Positions 56,101-64,000 of a DNA stretch of 64,000 nucleotides are shown piece by piece. Below the pieces are notes generated by a model. The model ran no database searches. It saw only the letters and a list, made by a program, of their open reading frames with translations, and was not told where the DNA came from. This DNA comes from Knufia peltigerae (lineage: Eukaryota; Ascomycota; Eurotiomycetes; Chaetothyriales; Trichomeriaceae): assembly GCA_030247855.1 (NCBI GenBank), contig JAPDRN010000004.1, forward strand, positions 186,001 to 250,000, read 5' to 3'. Within the stretch, counting starts at the first letter, position 1. Each line of letters starts with the position of its first letter. A program made the translations under genes and the position numbers.

Positions 56101-56455
56101 GTGTGAGCTATAAGTAGATGTCGTGCCAATGGCAGCAGTGCCGAGTCCGTCGTCAGGGTTTTGTCGGGCTGGTTGACGTGTGTCCAAGCCTGAAGACGAG
56201 TTAGAGATTCTGTAAGGACAGCAAAGGTATGAGAATAGTATGAGGCACTCACCTGGACCACCACCTGAAGAGATCGTGTCTTCTGCCTGTGGAAAATGGG
56301 ATCCCTGTCCAGTCATTCGACCACTAGGACCTGCACTTGTAGATGGTTCTGGATCTTCTTTGTTGGAATGGCTGTCGTCGCACCTCCTGGTCAGGCTATG
56401 ATGACGCACAGTGGATTCAAGTCAGCACTCACAGCACGGATTTCACCTTGTCCAT
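53113..56455 (-). CDS. Ala/Gly-rich repeat protein, LEA-like, function unknown
   Basis: Predicted 1054-residue hydrophilic protein. The proposed exons on the minus strand are 56455..56433, 56371..56253, 56189..55932 and 55877..53113. Intron 2 (GTGAGT to TTCAG, 63 nt) is clear. Intron 1 (61 nt) and intron 3 (54 nt, GTATGT to CTAG) were chosen for branch point and frame, and are less certain. It opens with MDKVKSVL. The middle has at least five glycine-zipper-like units of the form GRxAALAGAAGAGAGAYGAHEYxKH, the best three about 235 nt apart. A charged helix rich in Lys/Glu/Gln follows (about 640-740), then a basic motif NIFKRIFKRRKNKDTG and a His/Asp-rich stretch. No catalytic domain is seen. 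The composition fits a stress-protective, LEA-like or membrane-associating scaffold role, which is inference only. Confidence 0.75.
54110..54670 (-). repeat. Three tandem glycine-zipper-like repeats, period about 235 nt
   Basis: Three near-identical blocks (about 54575-54670, 54353-54442 and 54110-54195) each encode AALAGAAGxGAGAYGAHEY followed by a spacer of about 55 residues rich in Ser, Thr and Ala. More divergent copies occur at about 55090-55170, 54855-54935 and 53690-53750. Confidence 0.85.
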
Positions 56456-58848
56456 ATCTTTGCTGCTCTCTGTCAATTAGTAGCAACCAGCAGTACAGGC
56501 AAGGTTTCTACAAGCTGAGGAAGGGCTCAAAGCATCAATAAAGACCGCAAGGGAAGAAAAACGCGGTGAAGCTCAACTTCGTAATGTCTTGTTTGGGGTT
56601 GCGTCATCATTCCTGGTGGTCAAAAACCTGTGATCTTGGTTGTACGAGTACTGTGTATGTCACCAGCTCGATACGTCAAGGGCATCATCTTCAAGCCACA
56701 GAACAAACAAGGCCTGTGGACAGCCACTGAGCGAGTTTGTGGGGTAGCGAATATCCAAGATTCGCGATCAGTGATGGGCCAGCCAAAACAGTGATGGCCA
56801 GGGATCATTAGAGGAGAACGACTTGTTGGTTGAACCAGTCGAGATGTGGGAAGTTCAGCTGCCTGGTGGAGGAGGAAAACCTGTTATGAAGTCATGGCTC
56901 AGCCAAAACGGACAATTTGAGCGACAGGGACTTGACTTGGTGGATGAGGATTCGCCAGTGTGTTGCACTGCTGCACATCATTTGCCCACTTTGGCTGATG
57001 TACTTTGTACTCCATTCGAGCACGAGTATTGAAGGATGTGCCACATTAGTTTTGATCAATTTCAAGGCACGACAATAGGAAAAGGGTTGTCATACTCCCC
57101 GTAAATTCGAGGCTGACACACATTTCGGTACGATAGAAACACAGAGTAAGATGACGACATGTCGAATATTGTAGGCTGAGATAGAGAGATTGCACGTGAT
57201 ACCCATGTGATCTCTTGTCACGTGGAAGATGCTTCCCCTGCGCTCCGACTTTTTCCCGTTATGATGATGGGTACTCCGTATTCGTACGAAGTACTGTATG
57301 GTGACAAGAGCCTACGAGTACGAGTTCTGTGCCTCCTTGTGCCCCTTGTTGCCACCGGAGACGTTTCTTATCAGCAGTCCACAGGCACATGTCACTGCGG
57401 CAAACAATTCTACAATAGGAATCACTCGCTAATCGACCAACGAACACCTCGTGTTCGATCTCGTTACCTGCCGATAGATGTCTTGAATGGTTGTTCGTCC
57501 CGGACTCTAGTGTTAGACCTAGAGCATTTCTATCTCAAGAAGACACGAATCCTTACCAGTACTCGGACGAGTCCAGAAAGTACAACAAGGTCCTTGAATG
57601 GCGTGTGTGAGATTCACAACCTCGAGCCAAGTCTGACGCGGCACGGCACAGAAATCAAGCGATGCCCAGATAAATCGCCAACACCAGGTTTGGGCCCAGC
57701 GAGGCGCCCAATGCAAGGCACAAGCACACCACGGTCTCGCCACCCAACCAGACCTCGGCGAGTACAGAATAGGCTGTGATCCCCCTGGAAAGAAGGTTTT
57801 TCTAGAAGGTGACACCGGCCCTTCTGTGCTGGTGACACGAGATGCAGATCGTTGTTTATTGCGAAGCTGGCGACCCATTCGCATACTGTACTTGCATAAA
57901 CAAACCGTGGCCTGCTCTCCCTGCAATATCACCTGAACATCGGAGATTGCTTTTGATCCCAACCACGGGGCGTTCCCATGCCTCCAAGCGGGTTGCATTG
58001 CAACGACGGCAAATCTGGAGAAAACAGGGAGGAAGAAGAAGCAGCAACGGGTTTAGTGAGGTAGGATTGCCAGCCCACCGGCAGGCGGGCGTCTGCACCA
58101 ATGGGGCCTGTCTCAGGAGCCATCAGGAGCCCTTAAGGTCCGCCGCCCGGGCCTCTGGCCACTTGGGAACGTCAAGGAACCTATCGGGCGGTCCTGCGGC
58201 GGAATTATCGGATGGTCGAGGCTTATCCTTTCAAGCTGCTCTGGCCTCTCAACGTCCTCTGTACGTCTCATACGGAGCCCTCGCACGTTACAACACCTGA
58301 ATTCAGCGATAAAGATGATGTCTACAAGTGGATACTACACCCGCTCACAATCTACGCATAACTCGGAGTGCAACACTCTCTCATCCTTAGCACAATATGT
58401 CTACGGCGAATCCGTCAATGATGCGCAATTCCAGCTATCGTCTTGGGCTGGTTTTATGTCCAAACACCCGGGCCCCCACTGCCTTTGAGTCTCCTCCGTA
58501 CTGTACTTGTACCAGGCTTCGACTAACCGTACTATCGATCCCTCTGTCTTGTCATCCTTCTTGTCTGGTTCTGATTGAAGAAACTCTTCTTTAACTCCAA
58601 GCTTCATTTATCTATCCGGAGGTGGTCGAATCACTTATGTGCCAGCTGTTATAGCCTTGACCTGCTTGTATACTCCTTGCCTCTCCCTCCTACTTCTACC
58701 GATCTCTTATCTCTACGACCGAAACAGTTTGATCCTACAAAACCTCAACCACCATACGAAGATACAGACAACCCTCAGGGTACACCCTTCTTGACACCAT
58801 ATACCTCGTTTTCCCTCAGTCTTCCGACTTTCTCCTCAAGACATCAAC
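56456..58848. other. Intergenic region of about 2.4 kb
   Basis: Divergent promoters of the Ala/Gly-repeat and Ser/Arg-repeat genes. No convincing gene; the longest frames (57207-57779 plus, 57519-57998 minus) have no family likeness. It contains CACGTG at 57193 and 57219, the 9-mer at 57272-57280 abutting the palindrome TTCGTACGAA (57281-57290), and a pyrimidine-rich leader before 58849. Confidence 0.55.
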
Positions 58849-59726
58849 ATGGGTCTCCGATTAAGATTACGAAAAACATTCTCGTCGTCTCATAAAAAGC
58901 CCAATCCCGAAACTCATCACACTCCTACTCCAGGCGAAACGTACTACACCGACCGCACAGACATAGAGTACTATAAGCCCCATGAGATCCCGCGGTCCAA
59001 GTACAGAGGCAAGGTAGACCCCGAGCATGCCGCCAGCCTTGCCGCCTTCAGCCTCGCCGACGCCTTTGCCTCAGTCAAGCGGAGGTCGAGTGTTGCCCTC
59101 TCGGGCACTTTCAGCCCCGGTGGCACAAAAGCACAGAGTCGAGCGACGAGCAGAGCACCAAGTAGAGTCCAGAGCAGGGCGGCGAGTAGGGTCCACAGTC
59201 GTGCACCAAGCAGAGTTCAGAGCAGAATACAAAGCAGAGCGCCCAGTCGCCGACCCTCACATTCTGGGCTCCGTACGGAAACTCATATGGAGAGCCTGAG
59301 CTCCAGCGGAAGCACGTCCAGGGAGAAGAGCCTCACCGCCAGCACGGCCCTGGACGTCGAGACTGCCAGTAGTATGTTGCTCCTTCTCCCCTTATCATAT
59401 CCCCGTACCTGCGCTATCGTCCAAGAAACTGACTTTCTTTTCTTGTAGCAAGCATATCCGATCAACCCACCGCCGTATCCTCGGCTCCTGCGGAACAGAA
59501 CCCAAAGTACAACACGACCGCCTCGGGCTTGACGCAACACGACAGCGGTGTCGCGCTGGACATCCCCGAGATCGTATTGACGAAGCAGACAACCGCACAC
59601 GACACCCCTTTCACCGCGGAGGAGCTGGAGCAAGCAATGACGAGAGCGACCTTGAAGTCACGAGATTTCAGAAACCACGATGAGCCACCGGTGCGGATGG
59701 GCCGGAGGAGTGCGATTGCGTCTTGA
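58849..59726 (+). CDS. Ser/Arg-repeat protein of unknown function
   Basis: Predicted 266-residue protein. Exons are 58849..59371 and 59449..59726, with a 77-nt intron (GTATGT donor, pyrimidine tract, TTGTAG acceptor) that keeps the frame (ETAS to TSISDQP). The N-terminus MGLRLRLRKTF is short, basic and amphipathic. Residues about 20-65 are Tyr/His/Pro-rich (YYTDRTDIEYYKPHEIP). Residues about 97-135 are tandem SRxxSR units (SRAPSRVQSRAASR and similar), Arg/Ser-rich like splicing-factor RS domains. The C-terminal part is acidic and polar (TPFTAEELEQAMTRATL). No membrane segment and no known domain. The two halves are well linked by the intron, so it is probably a real gene, but its role cannot be stated. 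Confidence 0.7.
59137..59255 (+). repeat. Tandem SRxxSR-coding repeat
   Basis: Imperfect 12-nt to 24-nt direct repeats of AGCAGAGYxCxxAGY encode about ten SRxx units in the Ser/Arg-repeat protein. Confidence 0.8.
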
Positions 59727-61178
59727 TGAACATGATGGGACACGACGTTATGGAAAAGAAGTGGCGTTGGTGATGGGTTCGTTATACTGGTTATACAAAA
59801 GATTTTGTACACATTAACAAAAGCACGACACGACCTGGCGGATACGGTCCCTTTGGCTTGTGTGCTGGATTTATCACGAACCGTGTTCGACATCTCGTGT
59901 TCGAACAGCATTTTACTCCCGGCGCAGGAAAGCTGGGGATTTGGGATTTTGGGATTTTTGGGGGTTCTTATCGGCATGGCATAGCACGGTATGGCGCGAA
60001 CTTTTGACGACAGGGAACGGCATGGCACGACATTTGTGGGCGAGGCGTGGATTCGAATTACGAGCAATAACAACAACATGGGTCGTGGAGCATGGGAACT
60101 TGAACCATCTTAACTTGAAGGGGTTTGAACGGCGGCATTATAGACGTTCTATTCTCCTGTCACCTTGGTTGGGGACAGACCCTGATACTCAACCACACGG
60201 CAAGATCCAAGGAAACGACAACGAGCTTGAGCAAAGGGGTTTGCCCTCACTCAACGAATGAATGATTAAATGAACCATGACAAAAATATGCTTGACTTTG
60301 AAATCGTTAAGTTTCGTGCTGTATACCATGTGTCTCACAAACAGGCCATCTAAAGACGTACTCCATTCCTTAGGCCACCTCACTGCTCAGCCTTGTCATC
60401 TGGTAAGGAAACATGGGCGGTGTCGGTCTCTTATTGCCTCGACGGACCTGATAAGTAACCCGGCTCACCACCCCATGTCCCATCCATGTTGTGTGGTGAA
60501 ATTAACGCAATGATGACTTGGGGGTTTGGTGGGATCGTTCTGGCCTTTTTCCTCGCGCTCGTGCTTTTTTTTCTTGGAGGGTGTAACATGATGATCATGT
60601 GAGGTATATTTATAGTGAATAACCACTCAACGAGTCAAGGCTCTACTTCGGTCCGGGGCGGGAAACATCGAGGCTTTGCAAACTACGGCGACCCCAATCG
60701 TTGAAGAGGCGAGATGTCGTTGAGTGACACAGTACATTGGCTTTGTCGCATACAGCAAGCAAGCAAGCCTCTCGGAACCCCCCCGAACAACGTCCTCATT
60801 TCATAGATCATTGTGACCATGCTTCTCGTGTCATGTCAGAGTATGATTAACTCTCTCCCACATTGGGGGGTGGGAGCCTTGGCCTTTTTTTTGTTTCTTT
60901 TTGCCTAACTTGGCTCATGCCTCCGATTTCCATGTCCGACTCAGCACCCTTTCTAGGTGAGTGATGCATCGTAACCACGGATGTTACCATCTATAGCATG
61001 TTTTGTTTTGTCCAGGGTGGTAGGAGGAGACTGGACCTCGTGGCAGAGAGACGATCGTCATGTGCCGCGACATCGGGGTGCCGGTCCATAGCGTCTCATG
61101 TCATCTTTTGGGACGTAAAGGAGATTTATAGCTGCAAGAGGTGTGTGCGCCTCGTTGTAGGTGTTCATGCATCGCAAT
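59727..61178. other. Convergent intergenic region of about 1.45 kb
   Basis: No gene is seen. It contains a TTTGGGATT-type repeat (about 59935-59965), two GGCATGGCA-type repeats (about 59970-60030), and T-rich runs at 60545-60575 and 60885-60905. Confidence 0.55.
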
Positions 61179-62288
61179 TCAGTCGTCGGTGTGTGTTACT
61201 GCCATATCGAGAACTTCCAGCCTTCCTCGGCCTTTCGTTTCGGCGGAGCAGAACTCGCCCAAGGCCTTGAAGGCACCTGGCTCGACGAACCCGATGACCT
61301 CCCATTCATCACCTGCCGTGTCTTGACTTTCCACTTGTTCGACGAATGAAAGGATCCTATCTTTGACCGTACCTTTGCCTTGGTCGCCGTCCGTACTCCC
61401 TTCCGCCACGGCCACCTTGGACTTTGCTGACTGTTTGGCGATACTCGTCGGACAGGTAATGCGTAACCTCATTCTCGCGCGCATTACAGGGATGGGCTGC
61501 CAGGCTATCAATGCGCGGATGGCCTCAAGAGCTTGCTGTTTCACCGACTTTGTTGTCACGACGCCGGTCCACATGGGCATGTCGCTCTTTTTGCCTCTAG
61601 TGCTGGCACTCGTCGAGTCGTTGTCGTCGTCGGTCATGGGGGTGGCTTGACCACTTGTCTCGCTGGAGCCTTTCGGTAGACCATACCCCATTTTCCCACC
61701 TTCTCCCAGGTTCAATTTGCCGAGTTTGTGCCCAAGTGAGTCTTGAGGGGGGGCGTGACCGCCTTGCTTGGTGAGAACGTCTAATCCCTTCTTGATCATT
61801 CCGGTCGTGTACACCCTCTTCGTCTGTGGGTCGACCAGTCTCTGGGCGACTTCTTCAACAATCTCTCGCTCCATCCGTTCCAGTAGTTCTTTTCTCTCGT
61901 TGGCATTGACTTGTATTTCACCCTTTTTGAGAATCTCTTCTATAATGGAATCTTTCCAGGGTTTCTCGTCTTCGCCCTCGTCTGCAGCCTTTCCTTTGCC
62001 CTTTTTCCCACCCTTGCCGCCCGACCTGCCACTGTGCGAGGACTCGGATGGTGGCATAGGCCAGGCTTTGGCAAGTTCGGCATTTGGTGCAGTCTCGCCC
62101 TTGGATGCATTGAGGAAGACGGTGGGAACTTGAAGGACATTGTCGAGATCGGTCTCGGTGCCTGAGCGGTATTCGAGCAGCTTATTTTTGTAACATGCTA
62201 GTTCAAATCTCTTCTTGCCCTTCTTGTAGCGGACCAGTGAGACATTGGTCAATTTGATCTGGTTCGCAGGCTGTTGTATCATAGGCAT
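61179..62288 (-). CDS. SDO1: Ribosome maturation factor Sdo1 (SBDS), with insertions
   Basis: Predicted 369-residue member of the SBDS family, which with the GTPase Efl1 releases eIF6 (Tif6) from 60S subunits in the cytoplasm. The N-terminal FYSH domain is clear (IKLTNVSLVRYKKGKKRFELACYKN, VPTVFLNASKGE). The middle domain follows (ILKKGEIQVNANERKE, DPQTKRVYTTGMI, KQQALEAIRAL), then the C-terminal domain (RARMRLRITCP, FVEPGAFKALGEF, ETKGRGRLEVLDM). It is about 120 residues longer than the usual 250, because of low-complexity insertions at about 78-110 (Gly/Lys-rich) and 176-245, and a smaller one at about 290-315. No intron signals flank these insertions and the frame is open, so they appear to be translated. 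Divergent from the Cyt-4-like gene, 491 bp apart. Confidence 0.92.
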   Translation of the reverse strand: MPMIQQPANQIKLTNVSLVRYKKGKKRFELACYKNKLLEYRSGTETDLDNVLQVPTVFLNASKGETAPNAELAKAWPMPPSESSHSGRSGGKGGKKGKGKAADEGEDEKPWKDSIIEEILKKGEIQVNANERKELLERMEREIVEEVAQRLVDPQTKRVYTTGMIKKGLDVLTKQGGHAPPQDSLGHKLGKLNLGEGGKMGYGLPKGSSETSGQATPMTDDDNDSTSASTRGKKSDMPMWTGVVTTKSVKQQALEAIRALIAWQPIPVMRARMRLRITCPTSIAKQSAKSKVAVAEGSTDGDQGKGTVKDRILSFVEQVESQDTAGDEWEVIGFVEPGAFKALGEFCSAETKGRGRLEVLDMAVTHTDD

Positions 62289-62779
62289 GGTGACGGTAGT
62301 AAGTAGGAGGAATATATCGGTACCGACGGAGTGACGTTTTCAATGCGCGGAAGATTGAAATGTGCTCTGATATTCACGGCCCTTCGCGTATTCAAGCACA
62401 TGCATCCAGATAGAAAGAAGAACTAGAATCATGGACAAGAGAGGGTGAGTTTAGTTGCAGGAGGTGTAGGCAGTGTATGCAGTGTGGCGGTCTGGCTTGA
62501 CTCACTCACTCATGCATTTGATGAGCATTTGTTACTAAGACACGTATGAGTTGGAGATGCGGAGAAAAAAGTCTCGACGACTTTCAACTGCCTGCGTATG
62601 GGAGGCGATAATACATACGAAGTACCAGTCGATACATCACTGTGAGAACCTGAACCTGATGCGAAGTAATTGCCTGGATACTATAGGCATTTGGTCTCAT
62701 TGTTGTCTCCTTTGATGTTGCTTTCCCTCAGTCTCTTCTTTTCTCATTGGTTACCTCGACCTTTCTCCTCTGGCTGGAC
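62289..62779. promoter_or_regulatory. Divergent promoter, SDO1 / Cyt-4-like
   Basis: 491 bp between divergent starts. Nothing specific is recognised apart from a pyrimidine-rich leader at about 62700-62770. Confidence 0.5.
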
Positions 62780-64000
62780 ATGTGGACAACAGCGAGCCCT
62801 GTGCGCTCCTCGATAACACGGCGACTACCATACATATGCCCTGAATGTTACTCACAGTTGCTTTGTCGACCACCAGCCTATTCACGATGGCGATCATACA
62901 AGATCACAAACTCCGGGTTGGAAGCGCGGACATCGAAAAACAAGAGGAGACAGTATCATGATCAGACGGGTCGTAGGTCGTCAGCAGAGGCTGAACAGAG
63001 TGCTCCCGTGCCGTCTATTCCCGTTCTCGAATCGATACTTGGCTCAGAATCTACCCGTCCGCAATCTCCAAAGTCCGTGGTTCGGGATCACCTACGGACG
63101 TGGACGATCCAAAACAAAAAGAAGAAGGTCGAAGGCGCAGAGGCGCAGTATGCCCAGGGACATAGACTGGACACCCTTCCGAATTCTCTTTTCATTGAAG
63201 AAACGACATCAGACGAGGACACCCTTGAACAGGATGTTGACCAGCTAGATGACTCTGTCGAAGCTACGGAGGCAATAGCACGAATCTGGCCAGGAGATCT
63301 CGTCTACCTACACGCAAGACACACTGGCTCTCGGGGGCAGTGGGCGATATACTTGGATTCCGTACTACAAAACCAGCATCGTCTGTTCCTCAGCGACGGC
63401 AGATGGGTTACCACTTCTACTGTCGACTTTAAGTGCGCCCCTGTTTATAAGAACTTCGCTTCGGAGGAAGAATTGCGACCTATCAAGAAACATTTGCCAG
63501 TCAAGCATTTATACATGCGGACGGATGGAATTGAGGAGATCCCTATCGCTCGTAATTTTTCAGGCGATATACCGCACGACGAAAGTGCTGCTCTAATGCA
63601 ACGTGTTGCAACGCTGGCCGATTTAGTATTGGACTTTCGCCGAAGCAATCTTGATATTCTGGACTCTTTATATGAACGGATTGCCCACCATGACGCTTAT
63701 AGAACTTTGACTTACGCTGAGATCTACGCCGAGGCATTCAACGACACTTCCGGTGATGTTCCTTTCGAGGCTGAGATGAGCATTTACCTCCAAACTAAGA
63801 AAGACTCCACTTTGATGCGGTCGTTTTCGATGGGATTGATCGTTTCTAGAGTTTCGATTATCCCTCGGAGAGCAGCAGAGCACTTTGAACAAGTCTGCAC
63901 ATGGGCTCGCGAATATCAGGAGGCTGCCGCGGAAGCAGCTTTGGGAAAGAACGTGTCTTCGCTCCTTGCACGGAATCCGCTGACCAAGTTCATCGAAAAG
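62780..64000 (+). CDS. Mitochondrial RNB-family exoribonuclease, N-terminal part (Cyt-4/Dss1-like; 3' partial)
   Basis: The frame is open from the ATG at 62780 to the right edge (407 codons), with no stop and no evident intron. The first about 45 residues (MWTTASPVRSSITRRLPY, then CPECYSQLLCRPP) are basic and lack acidic residues up to the first Glu, as in a mitochondrial presequence. A disordered segment follows, then a block typical of the N-terminal region of mitochondrial exoribonuclease II proteins of the Neurospora CYT-4/yeast Dss1 type: LPNSLF, WPGDLVYLHARHTGSRGQWAIYLDSV, LSDGRWVTTSTVDF. In yeast Dss1 is the nuclease of the mitochondrial degradosome. The catalytic RNB domain would lie beyond this window, so the family call rests on the N-terminal pattern. 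Confidence 0.72.
   Translation, partial: MWTTASPVRSSITRRLPYICPECYSQLLCRPPAYSRWRSYKITNSGLEARTSKNKRRQYHDQTGRRSSAEAEQSAPVPSIPVLESILGSESTRPQSPKSVVRDHLRTWTIQNKKKKVEGAEAQYAQGHRLDTLPNSLFIEETTSDEDTLEQDVDQLDDSVEATEAIARIWPGDLVYLHARHTGSRGQWAIYLDSVLQNQHRLFLSDGRWVTTSTVDFKCAPVYKNFASEEELRPIKKHLPVKHLYMRTDGIEEIPIARNFSGDIPHDESAALMQRVATLADLVLDFRRSNLDILDSLYERIAHHDAYRTLTYAEIYAEAFNDTSGDVPFEAEMSIYLQTKKDSTLMRSFSMGLIVSRVSIIPRRAAEHFEQVCTWAREYQEAAAEAALGKNVSSLLARNPLTKFIEK

Noticed and set aside
56396..56432. A 37-nt intron 1 for the Ala/Gly-repeat gene (acceptor CATAG)
   Set aside because: Shorter than other introns here, with the branch point too close to the donor. The 61-nt version ending at 56372 has a well-placed CTGAC.
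57207..57779. Plus-strand open frame of 190 codons and opposing minus-strand frame 57519-57998
   Set aside because: Neither resembles a known family; the region looks like promoter sequence.
60045..60070. Possible tRNA B-box (GGATTCGAATTAC)
   Set aside because: The flanking bases do not pair as a T-stem and no A-box or acceptor stem is seen. Other TTCGA words in the window also fail this test.

Overview
The window looks like a piece of nuclear chromosome from a filamentous ascomycete (Pezizomycotina). Introns are short (about 47-77 nt, one of 199 nt) with GTRNGT donors and TACTAAC/CTGAC-like branch points. Genes lie on both strands and are separated by long non-coding stretches. Typical fungal families are present: a Zn2Cys6 regulator, a CRH-type GH16 transglycosylase, an Hmt1-type ABC transporter and a PRP8 intein. 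The gene set fits Eurotiomycetes, perhaps Chaetothyriales, but I cannot fix the genus by eye. I see no prophage, CRISPR array, transposon, rRNA gene or tRNA gene.

Layout. 1-4 kb: 3' part of PRP8 carrying a 189-residue mini-intein. 4.3-5.2 kb: NDUFAF3-like complex I assembly factor (minus). 5.9-7.3 kb: CBM18-GH16 cell-wall transglycosylase (minus). 7.3-11.2 kb: gene-poor stretch. 11.2-12.0 kb: probably myristoylated sulfotransferase-like protein. 13.6-15.5 kb: vacuolar alkaline phosphatase behind two CACGTG boxes. 16.3-16.9 kb: secreted NTF2-like protein (minus). 18.7-22.9 kb: RTC1/WDR24 (minus). 25.3-28.3 kb: Hmt1-type ABC transporter. 29.0-31.1 kb: NEJ1/XLF (minus). 31.7-33.2 kb: Zn2Cys6 factor, followed at once by a sugar-transporter remnant. 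33.7-37.1 kb: ERCC6L2-like SNF2 ATPase (minus), divergent from RRP41 (37.4-38.2 kb). 40.0-43.6 kb: HMG-CoA reductase. 44.6-46.4 kb: CTNNBL1-like. 46.8-47.3 kb: GFA-domain protein (minus). 48.0-51.8 kb: RPB2. 53.1-56.5 kb: Ala/Gly-rich repeat protein (minus). 58.8-59.7 kb: Ser/Arg-repeat protein. 61.2-62.3 kb: SDO1/SBDS (minus). 62.8 kb to the right edge: 5' part of a mitochondrial RNB-type exoribonuclease (Cyt-4/Dss1-like).

Most genes are housekeeping: splicing (PRP8, CTNNBL1), RNA decay (RRP41, Cyt-4-like), transcription (RPB2), ribosome maturation (SDO1), DNA repair (NEJ1, ERCC6L2-like), TORC1 signalling (RTC1) and sterol synthesis (HMGR). They do not form a metabolic cluster.

The strongest non-genic signal is a 9-mer, TACTCCGTA/TACGGAGTA. 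I count 13 exact copies, all between genes, where about 0.5 would be expected by chance. Other points of interest are the mini-intein, a helically phased pair of E-boxes in front of the phosphatase, the transporter remnant, and two repeat-rich proteins of unknown function. I found no clearly new multi-gene system.
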